Shown here: piece after piece, positions 1 through 8,016 of the stretch | Layout of the letters: each line of letters begins with the position of its first letter | Position numbering within the stretch: the first letter of the stretch is position 1 | From: UBA6136 sp041158345 | GTDB taxonomy: Bacteria > Pseudomonadota > Gammaproteobacteria > Methylococcales > Methylococcaceae | Length of the DNA: 17,468 nt | Assembly (NCBI GenBank): GCA_041158345.1 | Contig: JBEBBO010000131.1 | Location: 1 to 17,468 of the forward strand | Direction of reading: 5' to 3' | Translations under genes and position numbers: made by a program | The notes under the pieces: generated by a model | Database searches by the model: none | Told to the model about the DNA's origin: nothing | The model's input: only the letters and a program-made list of their open reading frames with translations

Positions 1-519
1 TGCGAGGTTCGCGCGTCTTCGATCAATTTCTCTGTTGCGCCAGAGCGGTATCAATACGCCGGCCCGGACTTCGCCATCCGTTGCTGTCTCGCTTTTCCCT
101 TCATAGACAGGGTATTTACCCACGCCACGACGATAGCCGCCAAAGAAGGTGGCACCCCAATATTCGGTGGGTTGCTCAAAGCCGACATCGACATTCTCAT
201 TTTGATACTGCCCAGCCAACGATGAGCGTGAATACATTTTGATGATCGTGTCGAAGCCGCCTTCTGCGGCCAATTTCTCGCCCGTCGCCATTTCGCGACG
301 TTTGCTTGCCGCAAGAACGGCAGGAAAGCTTTGCAGTGCTGAATGGATGACTTCATCCAACCGCAGGTAACTCTTGGAACGGGCATTGGAGTCACTCGGA
401 TGGGTGGGATGGTTGATCGGCTGTGCTGCCCTGATGTGAGAGTCAGCAGAACTATCCAATGCCACACCGACGATGGCTGCCGTAGCTAAGATATGTAATG
501 AAATCCCGAAGGCCTTCAT
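1..519 (-). CDS. TolC-family outer-membrane efflux protein, N-terminal part (cut by window edge)
   Basis: Only the first 173 codons are in the window; the frame runs open off the left edge. I read it from ATG at 519-517, which overlaps the stop of the HlyD gene (ATGA, stop at 518-516), so the two are probably translationally coupled. The first 25 or so residues look like a signal peptide (short basic start MKAFG, then a hydrophobic stretch with LATAAIVGVAL). Later come YLRLDEVIHSALQSFPAVLAA, the usual entry of a TolC-type helical barrel subunit, and strand-like pieces such as YWGATFFGGYRRGVGKY and EVRAGVLIPLWRNREIDRRRANLA, as in the first beta hairpin and following helix of outer-membrane efflux proteins. 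The role inferred from family and position is the outer-membrane channel of the tripartite exporter encoded just upstream. The substrate is unknown. Confidence 0.8.
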   Translation of the reverse strand, partial: MKAFGISLHILATAAIVGVALDSSADSHIRAAQPINHPTHPSDSNARSKSYLRLDEVIHSALQSFPAVLAASKRREMATGEKLAAEGGFDTIIKMYSRSSLAGQYQNENVDVGFEQPTEYWGATFFGGYRRGVGKYPVYEGKSETATDGEVRAGVLIPLWRNREIDRRRANLA

Positions 520-1820
520 TTTGGAATTTTCTCGGGTTGGATCAGCGGCGGGAAGCCGTTGAAGTTCCGCCACAACTCATAACCCAGTCTTACCTTGTTC
601 AGGAGAACCCAGCCATTAACCCGCACGCCCTGGCGAATGAATCGCTCGTCTGGCCAAGGTTCGTCGTGACCGTCAGGCAAAATCACAATCCGAAAGTCCC
701 CCTTGCCATTATCGGTGGAATCCAACAGGGAAACGATGCCACCGAAGGTTCCAACGGCCGTTTCTGGCCAACCGGAGAATTGAATGGCGGGATAGCCCTC
801 AAATTGGAGTCGAACTTTCCTTCCGACATCAATCAAAGGGGCATCGTTTCCATCAACCCAAAGTTCAACAGCACGCTGGCGTGTTGCGGGAATTAGAATC
901 GCCACGGCATCGCCGGGTTTTACAACTTCAGCGCCGGGATTCACAACCAGCCGAAAAATGGTTCCATCCCGTGGCGCGATAATCTGTTGGGAACCTTGTC
1001 GGGCTGATCGCGTTTCAAGCTTGAGCCTTTCGGCTTCGGCGTAGTGAAGCTCCTCTTGGCTTTTGGCAAGTTCTGAGCGGGACTTCTCAACCGAGGCACC
1101 ACTGTCTGCAAGTATCTTTTGTCGGTCGGCTCGAATTGCTTCGACTTCACTGAGGGCCGCTTTATAGGCTGCTTGTGAACGATCTCTGTCGGTCCTTTTT
1201 TGGGTGAAATCCAGATCAGATAGTTCGTATGTCCTTCTTGATGCGAGCCCTTTTTGCTCGAGGGCCCGTTGCCTTTCATAATTAAGCCGGGAAGTTTCAT
1301 AAGCTGCCGAGGCCGCCTCAATGTTATGTTGTGCAGCATTCAGTCTTTCCTCTGCCATCCTGATTCTGGCTTCGGCCGCGAGGACCGCCATCTCTTTGGA
1401 TTTTTCGGCCAAAGAGGTCTGGTCTTCCAGGGCATGAATGCGGGTTTTGATGACGCCGATCCGCAGGTCCAATGTACTCAATTCTTGCTGAATACGCCGC
1501 GGGAGCTCAGGGTCATAGTCACTGATCTCTCCGATCTGGGCGCCGGCCTTCACCTCGGAACCTTCCTGAACGGTCCATGAAACGATGCGACCCTCGACGG
1601 TGGCCTCGATGGTTTGCTGTCTCTCCTGAGGGACATATGCAACCACGCGTCCCACGCCCTGGATGTTTTGTTGCCAGGGGGTCAGGCCCAAAACAACAAG
1701 AACCAGAATAAGAAACCATCCCAAGCTGCGAGCAAATCGTCTACTCGGTCCTGTGGTTTCGGTCAGTCGGATCGCAGGTAGTGGGTCTTTCCAAGGCTTT
1801 GGATCTGATCGTAATGACAT
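516..1820 (-). CDS. HlyD-family periplasmic adaptor (membrane fusion protein)
   Basis: A 434-residue membrane fusion protein. There is a cytoplasmic basic N-terminus, one membrane helix at about residues 34-48 (FLILVLVVLGLTPW), then the first half of a biotinyl/lipoyl-like domain (about 66-100, with EGRIVSWTVQEGSEVKAG). A long alpha-helical hairpin rich in E, A, R, K and Q follows (about 104-270), then the second lipoyl half (about 277-312, IIAPRDGTIFRLVVNPGAEV) and a C-terminal beta-barrel region. This is the standard HlyD order and a usual length. Its role would be to bridge the inner-membrane ABC protein and the outer-membrane channel. The ATG at 1820 lies two bases after the stop of the ABC gene and has a strong ribosome site (AGGAAGGA). 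Its own stop overlaps the TolC start. The ABC-HlyD-TolC order resembles type I secretion or export clusters, but no cargo gene is visible. Confidence 0.9.
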   Translation of the reverse strand: MSLRSDPKPWKDPLPAIRLTETTGPSRRFARSLGWFLILVLVVLGLTPWQQNIQGVGRVVAYVPQERQQTIEATVEGRIVSWTVQEGSEVKAGAQIGEISDYDPELPRRIQQELSTLDLRIGVIKTRIHALEDQTSLAEKSKEMAVLAAEARIRMAEERLNAAQHNIEAASAAYETSRLNYERQRALEQKGLASRRTYELSDLDFTQKRTDRDRSQAAYKAALSEVEAIRADRQKILADSGASVEKSRSELAKSQEELHYAEAERLKLETRSARQGSQQIIAPRDGTIFRLVVNPGAEVVKPGDAVAILIPATRQRAVELWVDGNDAPLIDVGRKVRLQFEGYPAIQFSGWPETAVGTFGGIVSLLDSTDNGKGDFRIVILPDGHDEPWPDERFIRQGVRVNGWVLLNKVRLGYELWRNFNGFPPLIQPEKIPK

Positions 1821-1822
1821 GC

Positions 1823-3499
1823 CTATCCTTCCTGGATTTGCTTAGGTTTGAGCTGAATCAGTTGGGCTCTTCCTCTGGCAGCTTTAGATATTCGGCTATT
1901 TGCCGTAACCAGTATTAAGGACCATGGCGCATCTTGATTGAGTAGCACATTAAGAATGTGAGGCAGATAAGGTTCAGCAACTGAATCGATCAGAGAGCCG
2001 ACCATGAGCAATCGCGGCTTGGCTGCAATTGCTCTGGCCAATGTCAGACGACCGAGTTGCTCCAGAGTAAGAGGGGCTCCCGTAACGGTGAGTTTCGAAG
2101 TTGCTCCCTCCGGTAGTTCTTGAATGGTTTGTTCAAGACCCACAGATCTCAGTGCTGCTTGCACATCTCCCAGTCCAATCGAAGAATTTCCCATCCGGAT
2201 GTTTTCAACGATGCTAACTTGGAACCATTCAGGGTTCATGACCAGCGCCGATTGATCCCTGAAAGATGCAAAACCAAGAACCCGGGTATCTACGCCATTA
2301 ATGGAAATCGTCCCATCGGTTGGAGTTCGAATGCCGCTCAGAGTTTCGAGCAGCTTCAGCGACGATTCTGGGTCAGGTGTTAAGAGGAGGCACTTTTCAC
2401 CTGGTCGAATCTCCAGATCCGGGATTGCGAGAGGGCTACCCCTTTCATTACCCGGGATGAAAAGCCTCTTGACCTTCATCGTTGTGAAAGCTGCCTCAGG
2501 ATGGAAAGCGCTCTGGGTTTGATGTTCCTCAGGAAGGTCGAGGAGGTAACTCAATTTATCCATCCCAGCCATGAGGTCGTAATAGCTAGTAATGGTTTTA
2601 CCTAGGCGCGTAAGTCCAGACAGCATGGCGCTAACGATTAGTTCGGCAGCAACTAATTGGCCCAAGGTAAGTTGGCGTTCGATCACCATCCAGCCTCCCA
2701 GGCCCAGTAAGACGGAATTGGCTACCGCATAGAGACCAAGAATAGCGGCTTGCTGTTTCATGAGGACCTTGAAGTGGTCTTGTGACCGCTCCAGATACTT
2801 GTTTGTCAGTGCATTAGAGCGGTCGAATCCCCATGATTTTCCCTGTCCGTATCGTGTTGCAAGTGGATGTCGTGGTAGTTCCTGAAGCCATGAGCCAACG
2901 GCATGCTTGGCTGCTGATTCAGCGACAGCCGTTTCGATGCCATCTTTTCCAAGAACCCGAAATATCACATATAACGAGGCGATGATGAGAGCATCAAACC
3001 CGAGAAGGGCGGGGTGGTAAAAAGCAAGAAGGATCAGTCCGATCAATGTCTGAAGTCCATAAGACAGACCATCCAGCAGCAAGTTTGACCAGGTTTTTTG
3101 TATGGTCATTACCTCAAAATAGTAATTTGCAAGGTCTGACCCTTTTTTGAAAAGGGGGTGATCCAGACGACCTTCCATGAGTGTGGCCGAGATCTGGCTC
3201 ACTAGGCGGACGAAAAGACGACGTTGAATCATCTCAACGACGAAGATTTGCAACCCATTGAGAACGCTGTTGAGCGCTAGGCATCCAAACAGCACCAGCA
3301 TGAGAACGACCAGCGGCTGGATTAGAACGCCAAATGCAATTGTGTTGACCAAAGCCTGCACGGCGATTGGCGTTGCCAGTGCCATCACCCCAGCAGCAAG
3401 GGCGAAAGCTAATACAGCATATAGGTCCTGGGACTCGAGACTGATAAGCCTTCTGAGGTGTTCCCTCGGGTATCGTGGAAAGTTAAGGTCAGGCTTCAT
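1823..3499 (-). CDS. ABC transporter-like protein (fused membrane + nucleotide-binding half) with degenerate ATPase motifs
   Basis: A 558-residue half-transporter. Residues 28 to about 295 carry the hydrophobic helices of a type-1 ABC exporter membrane domain, and residues about 340-558 have the fold landmarks of an ABC ATPase (LEIRPGEKC, PTDGTISINGVD, FRDQSALV, VENIRMGN, RLTLARAIAAKPRLLMV). Every catalytic motif is altered. The Walker A position reads TPDPESSLK instead of GxxGxGKST. The signature is LTLEQ instead of LSGGQ. Walker B reads LLMVGS instead of LLxLDE. The switch histidine is alanine (VTANSR, residue 533). Homology on both sides of each lesion stays in frame, so a sequencing frameshift is unlikely. 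There is no N-terminal C39 peptidase. The ribosome site is weak. It heads the ABC-HlyD-TolC operon. It may need an active partner subunit or act without hydrolysis. The family call is secure; the function is not. Confidence 0.85.
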   Translation of the reverse strand: MKPDLNFPRYPREHLRRLISLESQDLYAVLAFALAAGVMALATPIAVQALVNTIAFGVLIQPLVVLMLVLFGCLALNSVLNGLQIFVVEMIQRRLFVRLVSQISATLMEGRLDHPLFKKGSDLANYYFEVMTIQKTWSNLLLDGLSYGLQTLIGLILLAFYHPALLGFDALIIASLYVIFRVLGKDGIETAVAESAAKHAVGSWLQELPRHPLATRYGQGKSWGFDRSNALTNKYLERSQDHFKVLMKQQAAILGLYAVANSVLLGLGGWMVIERQLTLGQLVAAELIVSAMLSGLTRLGKTITSYYDLMAGMDKLSYLLDLPEEHQTQSAFHPEAAFTTMKVKRLFIPGNERGSPLAIPDLEIRPGEKCLLLTPDPESSLKLLETLSGIRTPTDGTISINGVDTRVLGFASFRDQSALVMNPEWFQVSIVENIRMGNSSIGLGDVQAALRSVGLEQTIQELPEGATSKLTVTGAPLTLEQLGRLTLARAIAAKPRLLMVGSLIDSVAEPYLPHILNVLLNQDAPWSLILVTANSRISKAARGRAQLIQLKPKQIQEG

Positions 3500-3538
3500 T
3501 GATTACCAGAGTTCTATTGAATATCAATCTCGATGACT

Positions 3539-3552
3539 ATTTTTTCTAATCA
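3539..3552 (-). promoter_or_regulatory. 14-base motif shared with the carbonic anhydrase/LysR control region
   Basis: Read on the minus strand this is TGATTAGAAAAAAT, identical to 11627-11640 on the plus strand, where it forms most of a perfect palindrome. Here the second arm is imperfect (GATTA ... TAGTC). It lies about 40 bases upstream of the ABC start codon. It could be a weaker site for the same regulator. That is inference from identity and placement only; AT-rich 14-mers can recur by chance. Confidence 0.35.
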
Positions 3553-3574
3553 CGCGGACTTAGGAATAGGGTCT

Positions 3575-3584
3575 ATAGCGCTAT
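3575..3584. repeat. Perfect 10-base palindrome upstream of the ABC operon
   Basis: The sequence ATAGCGCTAT is a perfect dyad, flanked by GGG on the left and CCC on the right, which nearly extends the symmetry. It lies about 75 bases upstream of the ABC start codon. It is a possible operator; no factor can be named. Confidence 0.3.
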
Positions 3585-3874
3585 CCCATACAATAAGCCC
3601 ATGGACTCTATCGCTTTGCTCGAAACATAATTAATTGCCTCCATTTGTGGTGTTTTGATGTGCTCTTGGCATAGTCCCAGTGTCATCTAAGTGCGGTCAA
3701 TCGTGCAAATCGCTCAGCAACCACGATCATTGCAATGTTTCGACATAAACCCCCCATTTTCTTTCGCACTCAAAAGCGAAGATGCGCTTCACTAATGCCA
3801 CAATTCCGTTGACAACCGTTTCAAAACAATGTTTCAGGTTGGTCTGCTGAAATTGTATTCTTCATGCTCAACTC

Positions 3875-5230
3875 TTAACTGACCTGCGTCGCTAGATGGA
3901 TGCCCTCAATTGCTGCTTTGGCCATATGCTCTATTTCATCTGGACAGATCACGTAGGGAGGCATGAAGTAGATGACATTACCTAACGGTCTCAAAACCAC
4001 TCCTCGCCGCAAGCCCTCATGAAAAACCCTGAGACCCCTTCGTTGCTCTGATGGAAAAGGCTTTCTCGTTATTGGGTCCTCGACCATTTCGATCGCCAAA
4101 ATCATTCCATGCTGTCTGATTTCTCCAATATGAGGATGATCGTGCAACGTGTCGACAGCCTGACGCATCAGAGTTGACTTTATTCGATTAGAGTCGAGGA
4201 CCTGTTCACTCTCGAAAAGACCAAGCGTTGCAAGAGCGACCGAGCAAGCCAATGCATTTCCGGTGTAGCTATGGGAGTGAAGAAAAGCCTTGCCCGATCC
4301 ATAATCATCAAAAAAAGCCTCATAGATTTCAGCGGTCGTCAGGACGGCAGAAAGGGGGAGATAGCCGCCAGTAAGGCCTTTCGATAGGCATAAGAAATCT
4401 GGGGTGATATTGGCTTGCTCACAGGCAAAAAGCGTTCCGGTGCGACCAAACCCCACAGCAATCTCATCTGCAATTAAGTGAACACCATGGCGATCACATG
4501 CATCCCTTAAAAGCTCGAGATAGACTGGATCGTACATTCGCATGCCGCCAGCACACTGAACAATTGGTTCAACAATTACCGCCGCTGTTTCTGCCCCGTG
4601 GTTTTCAAGCGCTTTTTCCATATCGGCAAATACGATTCGCGCGTATTCCTCGGCAGTCATCCCCGAGGGGCGGTTATAGCCGTCAGGACTTTTTACGCGC
4701 ATGGTGCGCATCAGGAGTGGTGCGTATGTTTCCCTATAAAGTGGGACATCCCCTACGGCTAAGGCAGCCAAAGTTTCACCGTGATAGCTGTTTTCGAGAG
4801 TAATGAACAGCGTTTTTTCCGGGTATCCCTGATTTAGCCAGGCGTGGTAGCTCATCTTGAGGGCAACTTCGACGGCAGAAGATCCATTATCTGCATAAAA
4901 ACAGCGTGATAGTCCTGGGGGGGATTTATCGATCAGGCTTTCCGCCAGCCTGATTGCCGGCTCATGAGTGAATCCTGCCAGAAGAACATGTTCAAGCGTG
5001 TCTATCTGATTCTTGAGTGCGGTACTGATAACCGGGTGACAATGCCCGAACAAATTGACCCACCATGAGCTTATGGCATCAATGTAACGATTACCCTCGT
5101 AGTCTTCGAGCCAGACGCCTGAGGCCTTGCGGATTGGAATGGGTGGCCATGATTGATGATCCTTCATTTGAGTGCAGGGATGCCATATCGCCTTTAGATC
5201 CCTTCTAGCCCATTCTGAATTGGTCGACAT
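3875..5230 (-). CDS. bioA: Adenosylmethionine-8-amino-7-oxononanoate aminotransferase (DAPA synthase)
   Basis: BioA uses PLP to transfer the amino group of S-adenosylmethionine to KAPA, giving DAPA, in the cytoplasmic biotin pathway. The 451-residue frame has the BioA marks: IWHPCTQM near the N-terminus, SSWW (residues 54-57), a GSSAVEVALKM cofactor-binding stretch, YHGET, the PLP-pairing aspartate in IADEIAVGFGRTG (D255), the Schiff-base lysine in LSKGLTGGYLP (K284), and SYTGNALAC. I chose ATG at 5230 rather than the in-frame ATG at 5245, because GAGG lies six bases before 5230 and the earlier ATG lacks a ribosome site. It follows fhcA by 87 bases on the same strand and is probably last in that operon. 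No other biotin gene is in the window. PEP carboxylase does not use biotin, so the grouping is not explained by a shared cofactor. Confidence 0.93.
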   Translation of the reverse strand: MSTNSEWARRDLKAIWHPCTQMKDHQSWPPIPIRKASGVWLEDYEGNRYIDAISSWWVNLFGHCHPVISTALKNQIDTLEHVLLAGFTHEPAIRLAESLIDKSPPGLSRCFYADNGSSAVEVALKMSYHAWLNQGYPEKTLFITLENSYHGETLAALAVGDVPLYRETYAPLLMRTMRVKSPDGYNRPSGMTAEEYARIVFADMEKALENHGAETAAVIVEPIVQCAGGMRMYDPVYLELLRDACDRHGVHLIADEIAVGFGRTGTLFACEQANITPDFLCLSKGLTGGYLPLSAVLTTAEIYEAFFDDYGSGKAFLHSHSYTGNALACSVALATLGLFESEQVLDSNRIKSTLMRQAVDTLHDHPHIGEIRQHGMILAIEMVEDPITRKPFPSEQRRGLRVFHEGLRRGVVLRPLGNVIYFMPPYVICPDEIEHMAKAAIEGIHLATQVS

Positions 5231-5317
5231 AAATGGCCTCAGCATTTCTAAAATTTGAAAAATTCCCGATCTGCTTTCTCTCTCTCTAATCCGGTTAGAT
5301 GGGGGATTTTTGTTGCG

Positions 5318-6955
5318 TCATGAAATCGTCTTAGGATTGAATCTCGGTATTTCTCCAAATTGTGAGTCAGTTATCATGAAATTATCCAAAGATAAGCTGT
5401 AATATTGGTTGTAGTAGGATCTTATTTGTTTTTTGATCTGAGTATCGAAATGCGGGTTGATGGTCTGGGTTTTTCCTGATGTTTTGTGGATGATCTGGCC
5501 ATCTTTGACCACAAGTTCACCATTTTTGAAAACCAGATACGCGCTGTCGAACATCGCCGCTTTGTCCTCAAGTTCGGAATAAACCGCGATATCGGCAATT
5601 GCACCTGGCTTGAAATGGCCGCGGTCATCAAGTCCGAGCAGCTGGGCTGCGGCCGTCCTGGTCATCATCGCAATCTCGCCGAGTGTGAACTCTTTCTTTA
5701 GGTCTTTGAGTAGGGTCAGATGGGCTACATCTGGATGAATTCTTTGAAGACATTCCAGGCGATATGGATAGTCCATAAGGAGACGGAATAGCTCGGGGTA
5801 ACGGGTAAATGGTGCGCCGTTGGGATGATCCGTCGTAAAGAATACGCGAGAGGGATCATCTGCTAAGAGGAAAATTTCTAGGCCAATGGCCCATTGCAAG
5901 CTGTTGACAAAACTGCTCTCACGGTACCGGTAGGGAACGATACCGCCGCCCCCCTCACATTCTGCTTCCCAGGTAAGCCACTTATTCGGACTGGCATCGC
6001 CGCGGCGATCAAACTGAGCAATGACATCTCCGGATACAGTGACAGTTTGTCCAAAAAGAACCTGACCGACATCCATTGTGATGTTGGGGTGTCGTCGAAA
6101 ACCGTCGAGCAGTCGGGCCGTAGCGGATGAAAATCCTCTCGATCCCTCAGATCCATAACCATAAAACTGGATGTGCGCTAAATGCATGGGAAGGCCCTGC
6201 GCAGCCTCCATTGTGGCCAATGCTGTCTCGACATTGCCAGGAACCCCCAAGTTGTTGCAATGGACGTGGATGGGGTGCGGAACCCGCAGATCAACAACGG
6301 CACGTTGCAGGACCTCAAGGATACGGCGGGAAGTGATTTCGTAGAAGGGCACATCATCATCCAAATCAAACTGACGCGCATTCGACTTAAAGGCATTGGC
6401 GCCACCAGCGCTGATCACCTTCAGCCCAAAACACTGAGTCGCATGAAGGCTCCATGCAACGTAGTCATTGATTTGTCCTTGGCTAGCCCCTCCACGAATT
6501 AATCGCAGGAGATAGTCGTCACTTCCAAGAATCGCCAGACCTGCTGTATCTATGATGGGAATATCAGCCATCTGTAGATGGGCATCGAGAGCATTGGCAG
6601 GCAGAATCGCAGGCTCCACCACGGTCGTATAACCCAAACGCGCATATCGATAACCGGTTTCTCCGCTCGACCAGCGAGGAGCATTTCGGGGTCCTAGCCT
6701 TGCAGCGACATAGTTGTGATGTTGTTCCGGAAGAAGCACGCGAGAAGTGTTTACATTGCCGCCAGCAATATGGCTGTGGATATCAATGGCACCTGGCATG
6801 ACAACCTTTCCAGAAACGTCATATTCAAGATCGCTGGAAGACCCTTCGCCTGAATCATTAACAATCTTCCCGTTTTCAACGAACAAGTCTCTTGGCTCTC
6901 CAAACCAGTTTTGTGAAGGATCGAAGATCCTTCCATTTTTTAATCTGATGCGCAT
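5318..6955 (-). CDS. fhcA: Formylmethanofuran dehydrogenase / formyltransferase-hydrolase subunit A-like amidohydrolase
   Basis: A 545-residue amidohydrolase-superfamily protein of the FwdA/FmdA/FhcA type, which hydrolyses or forms the formyl group on methanofuran-like carriers. The likely metal ligands are present: DIHSH (H60, H62), a lysine in FGLKVISAGG (K179) where FwdA has its carboxylated lysine, HPIHVHCNN (H230, H232), HLAHIQFYGYG (H261) and FFTTDHPNG (D376). The end, PGAIADIAVYSELEDKAAMFDSAYLVFKNGELVV, is the usual amidohydrolase closing barrel. In bacteria this subunit normally lies in an fhcABCD cluster. Here it is alone, between cysD (102 bases upstream) and bioA (87 bases downstream). 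The ribosome site (AGGGAG) is about 13 bases from the ATG, which is rather far. Either the partners are elsewhere or this is an orphan paralogue with another formamide-type substrate. The family call is strong; the pathway is inference. Confidence 0.85.
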   Translation of the reverse strand: MRIRLKNGRIFDPSQNWFGEPRDLFVENGKIVNDSGEGSSSDLEYDVSGKVVMPGAIDIHSHIAGGNVNTSRVLLPEQHHNYVAARLGPRNAPRWSSGETGYRYARLGYTTVVEPAILPANALDAHLQMADIPIIDTAGLAILGSDDYLLRLIRGGASQGQINDYVAWSLHATQCFGLKVISAGGANAFKSNARQFDLDDDVPFYEITSRRILEVLQRAVVDLRVPHPIHVHCNNLGVPGNVETALATMEAAQGLPMHLAHIQFYGYGSEGSRGFSSATARLLDGFRRHPNITMDVGQVLFGQTVTVSGDVIAQFDRRGDASPNKWLTWEAECEGGGGIVPYRYRESSFVNSLQWAIGLEIFLLADDPSRVFFTTDHPNGAPFTRYPELFRLLMDYPYRLECLQRIHPDVAHLTLLKDLKKEFTLGEIAMMTRTAAAQLLGLDDRGHFKPGAIADIAVYSELEDKAAMFDSAYLVFKNGELVVKDGQIIHKTSGKTQTINPHFDTQIKKQIRSYYNQYYSLSLDNFMITDSQFGEIPRFNPKTIS

Positions 6956-7057
6956 AGGGTTAGAACAATCTCCCTACTGGAGTTGGTTTTAGAGTGTGGA
7001 GGGGGATAAAGGCCACTGTTCATTAATTATCGGATCGATTTTTAGTGGGCTTCCGTT

Positions 7058-7966
7058 TCAAAAGTACCCTGCCTTCTTTCGTTGTTCCATGGCTGTCGAA
7101 GAAATCTTATCGTCTAGCCTCGTGGCGCCTCTCTCTGTGACTTTTGTTGTCATGGTTTCCAAAATGATGGCTTCGACCGAATTTGCATTCGATGCAATCG
7201 GAGCGGTGCAGGTAATATCGCCTACTGTTCTGAATCGGCAAGTGACCATCAAAGGTTTCTCGTCCTTTTTTGGTTGGGTAAGTGGGGTGACCGGAACCAA
7301 GAGGTCTTCCCGAATTACAACTTCCCGGGTGTGGGAAAAATAAATGCTGGGAAGAGGAATGGATTCGTGCCGAATGTATTGCCAGACATCCATTTCAGTC
7401 CAATTAGAGATTGGAAAGACGCGAATGTTTTCTCCCTTGATCGTTCGGGTGTTAAAAAGGTTCCAAAGCTCCGGTCGCTGGTTTTTGGGATCCCAGGCGC
7501 CGTGACGGTCTCTGAAGCTGAAAACTCGTTCTTTCGCACGAGCCTTTTCCTCATCTCGCCTTGCGCCGCCGATACACGCATCCAGTTCGAGTTCTGCGAT
7601 GGCCTCGAGAAGGGTGACAGACTGGTGCGGGTTTCTGGACTCCATTGGATCCCGAAGGACAACTGTTCCCCGAGCGATAGATTCATCCAGGGTCCTCACA
7701 ACCAACTGGGCCTGATACCGTTGTGCCATTTCATCGCGATAGGCGATGACTTCCGGGTAGTTGTGTCCCGTATCGATGTGGAGCAGGGGGAAAGGCAATC
7801 CACCCGGAAAAAACGCCTTGCCAGCGAGGTGAAGGACTACGGCAGAATCCTTGCCTCCGGAGTACAGAAGGGCCGGTCGCTCACACTCTGCTGCAACCTC
7901 CCGAAGGATGAAGATGGATTCGGCTTCAAGCGCTGCAAGATTTGGAGGTAAAGGCGATTTCAACAT
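7058..7966 (-). CDS. cysD: Sulfate adenylyltransferase subunit 2
   Basis: CysD is the PP-loop ATP-pyrophosphatase subunit that joins sulfate to AMP, making APS for sulfur assimilation. Normally the GTPase CysN drives it. The 302-residue frame shows the PP-loop SGGKDS (residues 36-41), LLHIDTGHNYPEV, CIGGARRDEEKARAKERVFSFRD, FPISNWTEMDVWQYI, and the typical C-terminal ending MEQRKKAGYF. The length is normal. The start ATG at 7966 has GGGAG about eight bases upstream and lies 50 bases after the ppc stop on the same strand, so it is probably co-transcribed. The next gene is fhcA, not cysN. The GTPase partner must be elsewhere or absent, which is unusual because the two genes commonly adjoin. Confidence 0.95.
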   Translation of the reverse strand: MLKSPLPPNLAALEAESIFILREVAAECERPALLYSGGKDSAVVLHLAGKAFFPGGLPFPLLHIDTGHNYPEVIAYRDEMAQRYQAQLVVRTLDESIARGTVVLRDPMESRNPHQSVTLLEAIAELELDACIGGARRDEEKARAKERVFSFRDRHGAWDPKNQRPELWNLFNTRTIKGENIRVFPISNWTEMDVWQYIRHESIPLPSIYFSHTREVVIREDLLVPVTPLTQPKKDEKPLMVTCRFRTVGDITCTAPIASNANSVEAIILETMTTKVTERGATRLDDKISSTAMEQRKKAGYF

Positions 7967-8016
7967 CTATGAACTCCCGAAGGCAGACGCAAGTGAACTT
8001 GGTACATCGCTCATGC

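Larger units (their letters stand above)
3500..3874. promoter_or_regulatory. Intergenic region, probable promoter of the ABC export operon
   Basis: This is 375 bases between the end of bioA and the start of the ABC gene, both minus. I find no credible gene: the only short frames with a possible ribosome site stop within about ten codons. The half near the ABC gene is AT-rich and holds the motif and palindrome listed separately, so transcription of the export operon probably starts here. I could not fix a convincing -35/-10 pair. Downstream of bioA there is a weak 5-bp hairpin (TTCGC/GCGAA, about 3764-3780) without a T tract on the minus strand, so a terminator for bioA is not demonstrated. 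Confidence 0.5.

Noticed and set aside
51..467. 138-residue minus frame near the left edge
   Set aside because: It overlaps the TolC-like frame in another frame. The 519-start frame has a signal peptide, coupling to HlyD and TolC-type sequence; this one has a basic, low-complexity composition with no family features.
498..896. 132-residue plus frame opposite the HlyD gene
   Set aside because: Antisense to a well-supported HlyD domain, with no recognisable motif and no supporting context.
3764..3780. Hairpin after bioA as a terminator
   Set aside because: Only five pairs, and no T tract on the minus strand.
7274..7951. 225-residue plus frame opposite cysD
   Set aside because: Long but wholly antisense to cysD, whose PP-loop and C-terminal signature are clear. 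The frame reflects codon bias on the other strand.
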